Origin: Eopsaltria australis | Lineage: Eukaryota; Chordata; Aves; Passeriformes; Petroicidae | Reading direction: 5' to 3' | NCBI GenBank assembly: GCA_034509425.1 | Contig: JAVTVJ010000072.1 | Span: 4,340,001 to 4,404,000, forward strand | Length of the DNA stretch: 64,000 nt | Shown: piece by piece, positions 10,724 through 25,000 of the stretch | How positions within the stretch are numbered: the stretch's first letter is position 1 | Layout: each line of letters starts with the position of its first letter | Notes under the pieces: model-generated | Told to the model about the DNA's origin: nothing | Databases searched by the model: none | What the model saw: the letters and a program-made list of their open reading frames with translations, nothing else | Program-made: the position numbers and the translations under genes

Positions 10724-11034
10724 ACTTCAGGCCTTTTACCTGCTAGATGAAGGGCATTTTCTTCAAGTTAAGCGTGGGTACTCACCAAATCCCTTAGTAT
10801 GAATATGAAGCTGATTAAAAAGAAGAGGTGGCTTGGGTGACCATGGTGATTTACAGTGGGGGCGTTAGTCTCTCTTCTCCTCTTCTCCTAACAACAGATT
10901 TTCTGCTCTCTGTTCTAAGCGCATTTTATGCATTCAGTACATTTCATGCATTCATTATTTTTATGCACTCAGGAAAGTACACTGTTTCATCCACTGGGTA
11001 CAGATTGCTCTTCTTCTGCAGATCTGAGATTTCA

Positions 11035-11058
11035 AGGGAGATAACAAGGGAGATAACA
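11035..11058. repeat. 12-bp direct tandem repeat
   Basis: AGGGAGATAACA occurs twice back to back (11035-11046 and 11047-11058). It is a minor local slippage repeat. Confidence 0.9.
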
Positions 11059-14000
11059 AACTTGAAGTAAATTTAAAAGACATCTTGAAAAGTTGTTAGG
11101 ATAAATAAATGTTTATTTTAGTCAATATTTGTGTCACACCCATCCAGTTCAACTTACATAGGTTCTAACAGTTTTGATCAACTCCTCATAACTGCAGAGA
11201 AAGGGTCATCCTCTTCCTGCTAAGAAACTGCCAAAATAAACCATAAACTGAATGTGATATTATTATGTGGCAATTCCACCAACAGGTTTGTGAAGATCCC
11301 ACAGTACTATTTAAAAAGTTTGGTTTTGAACGGAAATGTGAAAGTTCTGGTAATTTTAGGGGGATATAGAGTTTTGATATTTTTATTGATTTTATTTATC
11401 TTTGTGTGAAGTGTGCAGTTTGCGATATTGATATAAGAAGAAACTAAATCATTATTATTAAACTATATTTTCCATGAAATCTGTGCTCCTAAAATATGAG
11501 AAAGTATTTTTTCTTCAGTATACATATATATTAAGTAAATATATGTAAAGATATAAACATTAAAATTGAAATTTATGTATAGTTGTTTGTTCCTGGATAG
11601 GGGAAAAACTCCGTGTTCATTCACTTACTGGTCCTTCTGCTGAGATTTTCCTAAGTGTGGTGGCATGGTTTATGTGACCAGCTGTCTAGTAGGAAGGGAT
11701 TGCCATGTTTACCTAAATTAAATTTACTCCCTGACAGATGGCTATGAATTCTTTTCAGTCAGCAGCACCTGAATTATTTAAAGGTAAGAAGCTCTGTATT
11801 CTACTATGGCTCTCTTCAGTATAATTTTGCTGCTGTCTGTAGCCATCTTTATTGGCAACATAATGGAAGAAAATGTGGGAGTAGAGAAGAGGCCAAACCA
11901 CAGAGTCTAAAGGTACTACTTGATGAAACATATGAAAATAATACCGAGTTTAATATGACTAAGTCCTATCAGTACTTCAGGGAATGGAGTAAATGCTTCT
12001 GACTGAACACATAAAATATTATCACACATAACTAACAAGGGATTTCCTATTTATGAGGAAAATAACCCAAATGCAAGGTTGGCGTAGGGAAATCAGGTTG
12101 TTTACATTAGCTGGAATTGATTCTAAGATCATATTTTAGAAGTATAAACTTTAGAACTGGTTAAGGCCCCATTGTTACTTTCCCAATTTTCTTACAAGAA
12201 GGCCTGCTGATGAAAAAGCTATCTGACCTGGTTTCTACATTTTTGGAGAAAAAGCAATGAGATATCTTTCAGGGAAGTAACCCACTGTAAGTGGAGATTC
12301 TAAAGAGGACTCAACATTGGGAGCAAAGTGTAGAAGATCTGACCTGTAATAACAGGATAATTCCTCCCATAAAGACCAAATGTGCCTTCACCATTTATGA
12401 ACAATAACTCACTTCTCCATGAAAAAACATACAAAGGAGGAAGTAATAAAGTCATCTCTCCTGCCCATATCTAACAAAATCCAATGCCATTGTCAAGGTC
12501 TAGGACACTGGGCTTCAACATCTAAAGTCTAAATGTCTAAAGTCATGAAGACAAAGAACAAAGGAAATAATTTGAAAATGCATAAATTTCTTTTTCTGCA
12601 CCAACTCTTATAGGAATGCTTTTGTTCTTTAAGTTTACGGGTGAGAATGGCATGTATACCTTTCGGGGAGAAAATGGTACCATTAGCACTTTTCTAAAAG
12701 TTGGTTCAGCCTTTGCCTTTATCTCCAGTTCTGTGTAAGAAGCAGTGTTGTACAAAAGATGAAACTGAGATTTTCAGCAATTATTGCTGTTACTGTGCTG
12801 CTGAGTTGAGACAAAACTGATAGACAAGGTGGGATAAGACTGAAGGAGTGGGTGTGTATTTCCCCATTGTTGTCCCACCTTGTCTACACATTAGCATGAA
12901 TAATTGTAGTGATCTTGAAGAAATATTCAAGTCATAATTCAAAAAGAAATGGGATAAACCCTTGTAAGTTCATATGTGAAATAAATTTTAAAAATCCACT
13001 ACTCAGAGAGTTATTTAAGAAGCCATAATTTTTAGTCTACGTAATTATATAACTTTTCAATTACCTTCAAAAAAATTTATTTTTAAACTTATAACAATGG
13101 TACTGTGACCTATGTTGATCACAGTTACACGACCAAGTCCAAATTTAGTATTAACACATGGGCTTCTTCCATTCATAGATGGAAATGCCAAATGCCAGTA
13201 GAATCAAAATACATTTAATTACTAATGGATAAAGCTGATTTCACAAAATAAGATACTTTGATATTGTTCATACCATTCTCTGCTTACAATATGGGATCTC
13301 AAATGTTGAATCCTGGAATATAATTTTCTCATTTGATGTGACCTCTTGATCAGTTGTTCTTTCTAGTCCCTTTCTTTTAGAATGACTAGCACTGTGGTGG
13401 TCTGTGCTGTTTCACTCTGAAGCATTTCAGAGCTATGGGCTGATCTTTCAGGGTGTTACAGCCATTAAAGTTTGGGTCAGGCAGGTGCAATCTGAGTGCA
13501 GACAGGTTTGAGATGGGCAAATGGCAGTCATAAAGTGACACATGCACTGCACAGTAATGAAGGTCCTGAATTTGTTAATCAGGAAGATAAACAAATAGTC
13601 CCAAGCTTCCATGATCTTCAATGCTTACTGAAAGAGTGCCCCACAGACTGTGCTTTGGTCAGGGGTTTTGGAGAGGGTTGACTTTCCTGTGATGTTGGGC
13701 CACCCACAGTGTTCAGGCGCCAGTGTTGACATCCCATGCTAGTATTGCTCAAGTATATGGAGTATTAAGTTACGGTTAAAAAATTAGTTTTAAAACAGGA
13801 AGAGCTTGATATTCAGACAGAAATCTAATATCTACTTCACTGTTTTAAGCACAGTACAAACTGTGAAAAGTACAAAAAACTGTTCCATGGGCAAGACAAT
13901 GTGATTTTTATTTTTTTTTTAATTATGTAAATTGCTTCAGCTGTGAGTTTTATCCAAGCATGGTTCAAAGGGAATGGATTTTGGCAACAGGCAGATGTTG

Positions 14001-15949
14001 GTTTCCTTTCACACTCAAGCTAACAAACTGTCAAATATGAATGTAATCAAATTATCTTTGGCACATTGTAAGTCCCAGTACAAATTTTTCGGATACAGGA
14101 AGAGAATTGTTTTTATCTGATCAAATATCCACATTTTTCTACAAGTAATGAAAAGAATCTGCTAAAGCTGCCATTGCTTAGAACTAGCCTCTAGGAGAAA
14201 GTCCAAATGACAAAGTAGAACAAAACAGTTATCACTTTTACATTAAAGAAGTCACATCAGAATATATAAAAAGGATTGCCAATAGTAAATGTGATATTTA
14301 TGGCCACTAAACTCTAATATTAATGTAATAAATAAATATACCATATATTCTTATACCACCACATTCTGATAAATGTTATTAAAACTATAAACAAGGTCTT
14401 GAATTAGGAAAAAATTATTTTTTTATTATCCAAGTGTGGTTTCTTTCCTCTGTCAAATTGGTTCTTGTTGATTTCAAAATTTGTGTGGGACAGAAGGATC
14501 TTTGACACTGTGACATTTGAATGGTGCTGTAAATGGTCTGTATTTTCAGGTAGCATGCAGAAGTGGGTTTGCCCAAAAGACTTGAGGTTTTTCATTGGCA
14601 CATGCAGCTCACACAGGTCCACATCCACCACAGGAGCTTGACTTGAACAGGACTTAACAAACATGATCCAGTATGTTATCCCATTATACTCTGATCTCTA
14701 ATTCTAAGTACATTCTAAACCAATTCTAATTATTTTTAGAGTAAAAATCAGTTTTAAGTTTCTGAGTTATTAAAAAAGAAAAGGTAGAGAAAGCTTTATT
14801 TTCTTGACTGTTATCTGCTATGCATTTTTTTCTGGCCTGGTGACCATGAACTTAAATACACTTTCTATACTTAATCTGCTGCACATTTGCAGACATGAAG
14901 GATTTCATAACCAGACCTTTGGAATCTGCACTAAATTCCCCATAAAGTAAGTATTTATATTTATATTGAATTTACACAAGCACTTATTTACCACAAAAAG
15001 TCATAATTTTATTAAAACATAGTCTTACAGAGGGATTACTAATAAAGTAATTCCAGCAAGCAACGAGAATATTCTATCTTAACAAAAACATTGCGTCTTT
15101 GATGCTATCCAGTAAAAAAGAGCAATATAATCTTTTAGACTTATAGAATACCTTCCACACAGTGTTAAGCCCACCATCCAGAAAAAAACTGTATTTGAAA
15201 AACTTGCTAGGAATAATTTTGGCGTGCTGGACAAATTTACAACATTTAATAAATTACTGAACGTGGCAGGATGAGATTGAAGGAAAAATTTCTACTTCAT
15301 GTAAAAACGTAAACCTAAAAGTTTCCACTAGGTCATGGAAACACCATTCCAATTTAAGGGGTGCCATATATCATTAGCACTAGCTCATTGCTTCATTACT
15401 TACCTTGCAGTTCCTTACTTCTGGAGTGTTTTTCCAAATTAGTCATTCAAAGATGCCATAGATATCATATACACATAATTTATATGATCTTCAGAGATCT
15501 TTCATGTTTCATCCTGTAGTAAGAAATTTGTTTTGTCAATAATTCTGCAGTTGCAATTCACTTGCGTTTTCTCCTGGCAGTGCATTGTAGCAGAAAAAAA
15601 CTGGATGTGATTAACTTTACACTACTGTTCCCATTATACCTTTAAAAATCAGTCTTTCCTATTTCTGGAAGATAGATGTATGAGAATGAGATGTGGATCT
15701 TGCATATGGACATATGGGAACACCATACTGAAATCCTGATACTTACTTAAAAATTACAGTTTTTCTTGTCTTACTCTTATTTTTAAGAAGTTATAACATA
15801 TTAAGCAGGCTTCACTTTGGTTGCATGTCTTGGTGCTTAAAGACACCTTTGTTTGAATCCCACAGTGGGAAGATTGCCTGTATTCATTTAATATAGACAA
15901 CAATATAAAAGAATAATTAAAAATCCATGCTAAATTAACAAGAAATTTT

Positions 15950-16110
15950 ATAATCTCTGATGATTCTGCAGCAGTGAGATTCTCTCCAGCTAATCACATT
16001 ACCTGTCCCTGCAAGAGCCAGCTGATTATATTCATTCCAGAACTTGCTAGATGTTAATGAGCAGAATTTGCTGTAGCAGACCACTGATGATTAGAAAAAT
16101 GTACACAGAA
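15950..16110. promoter_or_regulatory. Homeodomain-site cluster (possible conserved element)
   Basis: Four TAAT/ATTA core sites lie within about 105 bp: TAATCA (15991), TGATTA (16023), TTAATGA (16054) and ATGATTA (16087), in a stretch with few homopolymers. Such clusters are typical of developmental enhancers. However, ATTA cores are frequent by chance in AT-rich DNA, and conservation cannot be judged from one sequence. Confidence 0.2.
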
Positions 16111-19043
16111 ATAATATCATAATCAAAATGAAACTGTAAAAGACCAAGTAATTATTCTGTACATGAGTGACAGCCCACTTAGGCAGATTTCCATTATCCA
16201 ACAAATTGTTCTCCAGGCAAAACACACATGGGCCACCAGTAGTATATTAACTAACCTTCTCAGCTTACCTTTCTGCTGAAAAGCTACCCTAGGTGCTTAG
16301 ACCTGAGGAGGAAGCAAATACGGATGTGAAGATGTCAAATGAGAACCAGTCAGCACTTTCTGAACTGTCAGCAGCCTTAGTCAATGATGATTTCTGTGTA
16401 TACTTGTACTTCCCTAGGGGTGTGATGTGTGCCTGTGCCAAAGGTATTTACTTGCTATTTTTTAAGCAAAGAAGTGAATTATTTACATTTTTTTTCTTCT
16501 GATATTGGAAAAATAAGGCTGTATAAATCCCTCACTGCATTCAGCTGAGTTCCAATATTTCTGATGGAATTTAATTATAATAACATTCTAATTGAAGGTA
16601 AATTAAACAAGAGTATGACCAAGTGCTGTCACACTAAATGAAAATTTAAATTACATCAGTAACAGACAGGTCTGTCCCAGGATTATGAATTAAAGAGTGT
16701 GACATTTTGGTTTCAGGTTAATCAATAAAATCTTCACAAATATCTTGAAGCCTTCCTTACTGTATTATAGGCTAAATTAAATCTTAAGTTCTGACAGACG
16801 CTGAGCAGGAGAGCAAAGTAAGTTCACTTTGGAGTGGAAAAAATATGAGGCATGGAATGTTTTTTGTCCAGGAGATGTGAGGGCATCCCAGCTTAGGCTT
16901 CCTCCTACCCTTCCACCAGTACATACAGAGTAGTACTTGGCTGGTATATAAACCAGCTGGTATCTGCTCTCCTGAGTTTTTGAAGTATCAAAGGAAACAA
17001 GTTTTTGACAGGAAGAGAACAGGTCTGACAGATCAGTGAAGCTTTCCTTCATTTCTCCAAGGCCTTGTTTTTGACACCCTGTTTACTAGAGAAGGTGCTG
17101 CTATACTTTCCCAAGGGAGTGCAGCCAGCAGAGGGAATGGCTGAGGGAATGGCAGAGGAAATGCCAGCTGCTATGTGCGATGTAATTGTCCCAAGAGCTT
17201 GTGTGAATGCAAGGAAGAATTGCACTGAAATTTCTTCCTCCCTCTGCTCTGTTTTTTGTTCAAAACAGGACTAGAATTATATAATTTTATCACATTGACA
17301 TATCTATCATATTTTTATCTTGCAAAAGTTATAACTCCCAACTCCCTGTGGATCCCTTTGCTTCCTGAGGTGCAGCCTGTCCTGGCCCCCACGCTGACCC
17401 AGAAAGAGCTCAGGCAGTTTTACTGACTCGTGCTCTCCTCATGATCACAAACTTGCCTATTTCTTCCCTGCCATCCACCCCCTCTAAAACAAAACCCCTG
17501 ATACGAATTTGTTCCACTCTAGCTCACCCATCATGTCAATCTCTTCCCTCCTTTCTGCTTCTTCAGATGTGTAGAAAACAAGCCTCTGAACAGAAACAAA
17601 CCCTTCATCAATAAAACTTGTCAGCTGTGAGCCCTGTGACTGCATTTTCCTGCTCTTTAGCAGCAGATCTTAATATCTCTAAGAAAATGACTGCACAGCT
17701 CACAGCCTGTACTTTTCATCCATCCATAAATGCACAGCTGGCATCCTTATGGGATTTTCTATTATGCATATTCAGCCTAGAATTTTTAAACCTTCAGATG
17801 GTCTGTATCATTTCTCCTTTTGGGAAAAAGATATTGTAGAAGCAGAGGACTGTTCTCTTAATCCTCTGGATTTATCTAAGGTTAGCTTTGGGATTTGAAT
17901 GGAAAGCCTTTCAATTTTTATTCACTCCTATCTTCCTTGGGGGCCCAGAATCTATGAGGTTGCTAGTAAAGAAAAAATCTTAGGCTAGCTATAGGAAGCA
18001 TGGAGCCTCTCTCTAGGTAGGTAAGGCTTGCTGAAAACAGCTCCCAGCCACCCGTTTAATGCTTTGTTCCAGTTACCATTTTCTTGACAAGAAAAATTGC
18101 TTGTCAAGTGCTAGAATTAAGAGTCCTACTAATTCAACCAGAAGGATGGACACACAAACACACACAAAAATGCAAGCAAGGTTTATTAGTTTGTTCCAGT
18201 TTTAATGGCTTTTTTTTTACTCATTTAGATAGCACTGCCAACATGGTGTCATTTGGAGATACTTGCATATTCAATCCTTGAGATTAAATTTTGTTCTTTT
18301 CCGTTCCTGAACTCTCAAAGAGTTCTGTTTGGCATCGTAATTTCTCATTTCTGGTGGTCTTTTCAGAACTACAGCAGGTCAGAAATGATCACTAATTCAA
18401 CTTGGTACAAAACATTTCCTTTTTCTTTAGACAGATAATTCTGTCTTATTGAGGGCCTGTCCTCAATTTCATTGGTGTCTACCAAGAGAAAGGGATTATC
18501 AAAATCTCTCCAACTATATGCAAAACTGTATTTGCTAGAAGCATGATAAGTTACATCAGAACAGTTTCTATCACTCATGAATCCTACTTTCCTAACTCTG
18601 TGTTTCTGCTGCACAGTTTAATGTCAGTGGAGTGTAATAAGCCATCCAGAAACTAATAACCAATACAAATGTTGCATCTTAGAAGAAATTATCAGCCCTT
18701 TCCTTTTTCATGTAAGAGGACAGATAGTAACCAAATTATTTTAAGCAGATGCTTCCTTTCCCTCTCCTGTCCAAACAGAATCAGAATCACTTTACAAGCT
18801 CGTGTGTCTGACAAACAATTATTAATTTTATTACTTTGATTGACAATTGTAGGTGCTCATAGACTGAATTAATGAGGAACAGAGGCAGACAGTGGTATGG
18901 TTTCTTGATCCTGGTTTGGTAGTTGATAAATTGGCAGGATAATTTTGACTGTGATGTCTCAGACAGAATGACTTTATTGCAAATAATTAAGACAAAACTC
19001 ATAGGCATTTATAATTTTCTAGACAATATGTATTAGGTCTGGC

Positions 19044-19606
19044 TGAAATGGAGTTCCTTTTCCCACAGGAGCCCTCACAGTGCTGTGCTTGGCCTTGGTA
19101 GCTATAAAGATGTTGGTAACACACCAGTGTTTTGGGTACTGCTGAGCAGGGCTGGCACAGCTTTATTGCTGTCTCAACATTCCCCTCCCTTCCAGGGACT
19201 GGGGGTGGGCAAGATCCTGGGAGGGGACACAATGAGGTCAGCTGACCCAAATTAACCAAAGGGATGTTTCATACCCTATGGTGTCAGCTTAGGTGCAAAA
19301 GCTAAGGAAAGAAGAAGCACTTTATAGTAATGACGTTTACCTTCTGGAGCAGCCTCTATATCTGCTGAAGCCCTGCTTCCCGGGAAGTGGTGGACATAGC
19401 CTGCTGATGGGAAGTAGGGAATAAAATTGTTGGCATTTTCTCTTTGCTTGTGCACCTACAGATGTTTGCTTTTGCTTTAGTAAACTGCTTTATCTCAACC
19501 TATGAGGTGTTTTCCATCTTTTTTTCTCTCCCCTGTCTAGCTGGGAAGGGGAGTGACAGAGCAGCTTGGTGGGCACCTTGCATTCAGCTGAGGTCAGCTC
19601 ACCGCA
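19044..19606 (+). mobile_element. Old ERV solo LTR, related to 47766-48333
   Basis: It shares ordered blocks with the younger LTR at 47766-48333: TACTGCTGAGCAGGGCT, GGGAGGGGACACA, CAGCTGACCCAAATTAACC, AAAGGGATGTTTCATACC, GGGAAGTAGGGAATAAA, TAGTAAACTGCTTTATCTCA and a GTGAC(A)GAGC-type end. With edges at TG (19044) and CA (19606) it is 563 bp, close to the 568 bp of the relative. The flanks CTGGC (19039-19043) and GTGGC (19607-19611) match at four of five bases, consistent with a decayed 5-bp target duplication. The positions of the TATA box and of ATTAAA in the relative are mutated here. The family looks ERVL-like from the 5-bp duplication. That class assignment is inference. Confidence 0.85.
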
Positions 19607-21889
19607 GTGGCATTTATATTTTGCAGCTTGATTTGTGACTTAAGGCCTTCTTCTGCATCACACTGCTGCTCAGAGATCTGTAAAGAAGTATTGCAAATGT
19701 ATTGTGAGCGCTCTTGATGACTTCCTGTTTTATTATTTTCTCATCACACAATTTTGAGATTCAAGTCAGAAAAAAAGTCGTCTGTTATGTTGTATATGGT
19801 GATGTTAAATGTTCAAGGTCATTAAAACACTGATCCCAATTATTTTCGTACTCTGTATGGGTTTTTTTTTTGTTTGTTTTCATAATTCCTGGGATCATAA
19901 AATACCTGCTTAAACTCAGTTACAGAGTGATAATGGTGGACACACTAAAACTGGCTATGATGCCAAAGTTAGCTTAGTTGTTTACATGCCCCTCTTAGAG
20001 CCAATGGAAGTTCAGAAGTCTGATTCAACAAATACATTGTTTCTTGAAAAGATATTTTTTCCTGAAGATTGCCAAGCTTGTTGACAAGAGAATACAACAA
20101 ATGAAAAATCACTATCATTAGGGCTCAGGTGTAGCTTCATAGGGTCAGGGTTTTACTGAGATATTTGCATGACTAGGCCAGTTTGGTCCAGGAATGTGCA
20201 GGCACTTTATAAATGTGCATTTCCAAAAGCCTTGTCTTGTGATTGCTAATTTCTCAGGACTGCTACAGGAATTGGAGAATTAATGTCATTTATTACTAGC
20301 ACTTGTCTAAGCTTGGGGGATGCCTTTTAGATATTTGCAAAGAAATACATCTGTTTTCAAGGGACTGGGTGTCTACTCTTCTCCATTAACATGTGCTTAA
20401 TAGAAGCAAATTGCCAACAACCTACTGATGGGTGTCATAAAACTGTTTTCACAGTATGATTTAGACTTTTCATCAATCTACATTGTGTGATGGCATTTGC
20501 ACATTATACATGTGCTAAATGATAACTACATACATAATAGAGCCTGTGCTCTATATTGCTTAAAGGCCTTGTTGTTCAGTAGTTATTAATGTCATTTCAT
20601 TTTGGGCTCCTTGGACAGACTGGGGGAAAACTCTGCAATCTTGTTTGGGAATAGATTTCCCAAATTTAAGGGACTGCCTGTTTTGGTAATTCTCCTCTCT
20701 GTTCCAGGAAATGTCATTGAAGTTTATTTTCAGTGATGTGTAGAATATTTGGTTATAGAATTTTTTCACAGCTAAAACAATGCATATGGCCCAGTTATTT
20801 GTAAATGCTTCCTGTTTTCCCTTTCTTCCGGGAAAGGAATGAAGCATCTGTCAGCTAGAAGGTAACATTTGTAAGGAACTGTGAGGGAAAGAGCAGGCAG
20901 ATGAAGGACTGGACAGCAGAGTGAAGAAAAACATGGAAAGCTCAAACATGGAAGCATTGATAGTATGAGGGGACAGTTTGTTTTCAAAAGTGGAAGGACA
21001 GCTTATACATATTCTTAGTTTTCTATCATATCTATTTTATCTGGAACCTGTAGGAATCTTAACAGATGAGAATGAGAGCAGAACAAGGAAAAGAGATGCA
21101 TCCCAGTGCTATGAGGTTTATCCCAGTTGACAGAAGTCATCTCTCTAATCACAGAGACAATTGCTGCATAGAAAACTATTTCAACTGAGCAACTGATTTT
21201 GTATGATAAGTGACAGCCTCTGTCCGATTAAAAGCCCTTTCAGTCTGCTCCCTTATAACGTTCTGTCTCTACATTATTGACATTTAATCACTTTGAATAA
21301 AAGAGTGTAATATGCATAACTTAACAAAGCGACTTCTAAAAGCTTATCCAGGCATATAACAGATTCTGAGACACTGAAGAACTAACTCTGTATTTTTTTC
21401 CTGCAGATTAAATTCCTGACATAGACAAGGTGGTTTCTTTTTAGGGTGGCTTCTTTGGGATTAGTGTGCAGTCACTTTTGGAAAATTTTGAGGGGATGTA
21501 ATCATCACCAAATAGTCTTTATTTTTATCATATATCACTTTAACCATCAATTTTTTTAAAGGAAGCAGTGATCCCAGAGATTCTAGGCACTGATATTTAC
21601 AAATATGGGATCTATTGGATCTTCTGCCCTGAGGTGGACAGAAGTACTGAGATACACAACTCCATGAAGACTAAGGAGAACTATTTTTGGCCATGAGGGG
21701 CTGAGATTTTGGAAGCCAGTGGTGATTAACATGCTTTACCAATCAGGATTCATAGTGTGAGGAAATGATCACTATATATATGGTTATAGCAGCCATAATT
21801 AAACCTTTCCTGAAAGTGCCAGGATGTCACTGTCCAGTAAACTGACTTTTTGTTGTTGCTTAATAGATGGTAACACACCTTTGGGTGGA

Positions 21890-22085
21890 CCCCACCTTAG
21901 TCAACTCTCCTATGCCCAAGACAAGAGAAAGAATCCCTGTCACAGTTGAGAAAGTTGTCTATCCGTGACAATCACAGATGATAGGGGAGGGTTATTTGCA
22001 TGCTGAAAAAGCACTCCCTGGAATGGGGCAAATCCCAGCCAGCACTCCAACCAATCTGCCATTCTTCATATGCAAAATATATAAT
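21890..22085. promoter_or_regulatory. Octamer/CCAAT-type motif cluster
   Basis: ATTTGCAT, an exact POU octamer, lies at 21994-22001. About 70 bp on come CCAAT in the CCAACCAATC segment and ATATGCAAAA, which contains seven bases of the inverted octamer. TGACAATCACAGATGATAGG lies just upstream. The combination resembles a regulatory element, but the individual motifs are short. Confidence 0.2.
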
Positions 22086-25000
22086 GCACATACATGAACA
22101 CTGTGTAAAGTCCTGCTGCTGCCTTCACAGTTTGTGAAATAGTAGGGTCTGACTGAGATATAAGTGCCAAGTGTTTGATAGATATCTTGACAATAAAGTA
22201 TTTAAATACAGATTTCATGAGCTTGTATCTCTAAATTTAGATATTACTAAGAGGCACAAAAGAAACTATAACCCACTTCTTTCCCCCTTTGCTTTTCTCC
22301 ACTAACACCTGTTTAGGTATATTTCCCTTATGCCCTGATAAACAGTGGTTGCATGACCTCTGTACAATATTCTGGTTGCAAAACAGCATCTGCATACCCA
22401 CTTTTCTTCCAAAGGCGGTCAAGACTCTGTTAACAGGTAGAGGAACTTTATAGCACAGCAGTGGTTCTACTTCTCAAAGTGCACTGGTGCTACTTAGCAG
22501 AGAAGATCTGCAGTTTGCAGACTGAGTGTGCAGGCTCATCATGCAGAAAGTCGAAAGCATGTTGCATGTTTGTGGTTTCCTTTTTGGAGGCATAAACAAG
22601 ACAGGATTCAGGCTGACTCTGCACTCATAAAACTAGAAATTATAGCAGCAACCTGGAACGTTATTATAGCTGCATTTCTGCAGATTGCCATACTAGACAT
22701 CTGTGGGTTTTGCCTCTTTCTTAGACCATGACTTCTAGAAAAATGCATCTGTCACGTGGAAAAAAGACTGTTTGAACTTTTCTTTTAGAGGAGGAGAACT
22801 TTTTTGGTTATTCGAGGTTTTTAATAACTTCTTTGAAACTTTATTTTCAGCATATTCATCATCTGTATACTTAACTTTTCTCCATCACGAACAAAACATT
22901 ATTTATTCTCCAAAGGAAAGTACGGGACTTGCCAGTTGGAAAAATACAATCTTTTAAATTGTTTGTGGCAACAATTTTCTCTTTAAATCTGGAAGATTAA
23001 TTCATATGCCCCTAGTTGCAGCAATATTTGAGCAAATAACAGATGGAGATGATGTCAGGGCAAATAATGTCTGCTTCTGATGATTTCTCCACAGTTTAGG
23101 ATAGAACCACAGGTCTCTTTTTATGGTTAGAGAAATCATCTAGTGCTGCAGATAGATAGATAGTCATTTAGAATACCACTTGGATTAACAGCATAATATA
23201 AACTTTCTGCTAATTTAAGGAACAAACTCTGAAATATTTCCTTTTCACTCTCCTCTTAATTTAGAAAAGGATCTATCATTATGAATAGGATAGAGAAAAA
23301 TTATCTTATGCCATTATAATTTATAAACAAATGTGGCTTTTTGCATGTGCGTGACAAACCTTCTCTGCCACATCAACCTCTGTCTGAAAGAGGACGTGCA
23401 TAGCACCACTGATAATCATAGAACAGGACTAATAGGACAGTTATAGCATTGAAAGAAATGTCAAGGAGTCTACCATCAGGAATCTAGAAATAGAAGGCTA
23501 TGTGTGCAAATGGTCCTGTATATTGCATGAGTCTTAAATGAAATGTTGAAAACCAATAAATAGGCATTCTGCAGTTGCAGTTGTTTTCTTCCAGTCAAAT
23601 CATTGTTTTTCTGTAGTGCAGGTACTGGTAGACATGCTACATCTGTTGGCCCAAGATGTAATTGAAGTGAAACTTCTAGATTTTATTTTGATCTGTATAA
23701 AATGTTATCCCATGGAGAGTGGATCAAAAGAGCTAAAGTAGATTAAAGGGAAGCAGGCAAGAAGTAACAGTTTGGAATTTTGGGGGAGGGGGGGTGTGTT
23801 TTGGTTTGTTTTGTATTTTTAATAATACAGCAAGCTACATTAAGCCTGTGGAAAGCAGATTTAGTCTGCACAATCAACGTTAAAGATGCGGATTTGGAAT
23901 ATTTTTTGGACTGCTTTTCTAAGGAAGTGTGACATATGGAATTGCACTGTCCATCTGCCAGCTTTTCAGTCTTCCACTTCTCCTGCAAGGATGCTTATGC
24001 CCGCTGGCCAAGTTCAACCAGGATCAAAGACACTGAATTTCTGAATATCACTGGAAATTGGTGGTGGATAAGGGAGAGAGATTAGCATCATTGCAACCCT
24101 CTGGCATGATCACAACACATACCCCCTCTTCCCCAGCTGGTTACTACTTGACTCTGGCACATGCCATCTCCAGGGAGGGGCTAACAAAATAGAAAGGCTT
24201 AGAAAGTACTCAGACAGTTGGAATTGCTGGTGATGTTCATAGATAAAGCAAAATCTTAAAATCAGTATGCAAACAAACTTCAATTGTTTTGTTGCTTATT
24301 TTTGTTATGGATTTAAAAACCTTTACAGAACTTCTAGGAAGGAGCTGGGCTACAAATATTGTTGGAGATTATATATTTATCATCCCTTTTATTGTTTGCC
24401 CTTTTTTGTCTCTTGTTGATGGTTTGTGAAAGTTGGAGATCTTTTAAGTGCTATTAAAAATATGAGATCATTTTCATCATAAAGAATGCCTGTTCACTGA
24501 AGAAAGTTTATGTGTGTTAGTAACTAGATGTAATTAGAAGAGTATTTTCTGGCTGAATGGCAAGGAATATCTGCATTCTTTTTCAAGAAGTGGAGCAACA
24601 GATTGCAATTTCAAAATAAAACAGAATGGTTGCTCGCTCATTTTTTGAAAGTAAAGACTTCAGAGTCAGGATTGTCAGCTCATGTCAGGCCCGCCTTGGC
24701 AATGGTCTGCCAATCTCTTTCCACACAGTTTTTTAATATAAGGATCACTCCCTTCACTTCTTAGCTAGAATTTAAGGAATTCTGCCTTTCAGGCGCTGTA
24801 GTTTCATCAGATTCCTGTTCCTTGTGGTTTCTCTGGTCTGGTCTTAGTTTGGATGCCAGCTCTGACCTTATTACAATTCCTTCCACCTGTCCAAGGGCCC
24901 TGCTCTGGCTCTTGTGTGTGGCCTTATTTTTCTTCCAAAAATATTCTCTGCTGCTTAGTTCCTCTGGCTCTCCAACTTTTAGCCTGATGTGACATTTGCC

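Larger units (their letters stand above)
10724..19043. other. Unique non-coding sequence
   Basis: Long AT-rich single-copy tract without recognised repeats or exons. It includes a small ATGCATTCA-rich patch (10921-10975), a 12-bp direct tandem repeat (11035-11058) and a TAAT-rich enhancer-like stretch at 15950-16110. Frames are at most 91 codons and show no domain. Confidence 0.6.

Noticed and set aside
16293..16502. 69-codon plus-strand frame with an acidic, Ser/Asn-rich start
   Set aside because: It looks mildly protein-like but lacks a good acceptor/donor pair and ends in a T-run-derived poly-Phe tail.
23151..23164. Short GATA microsatellite
   Set aside because: Only about three units, too short to be meaningful.
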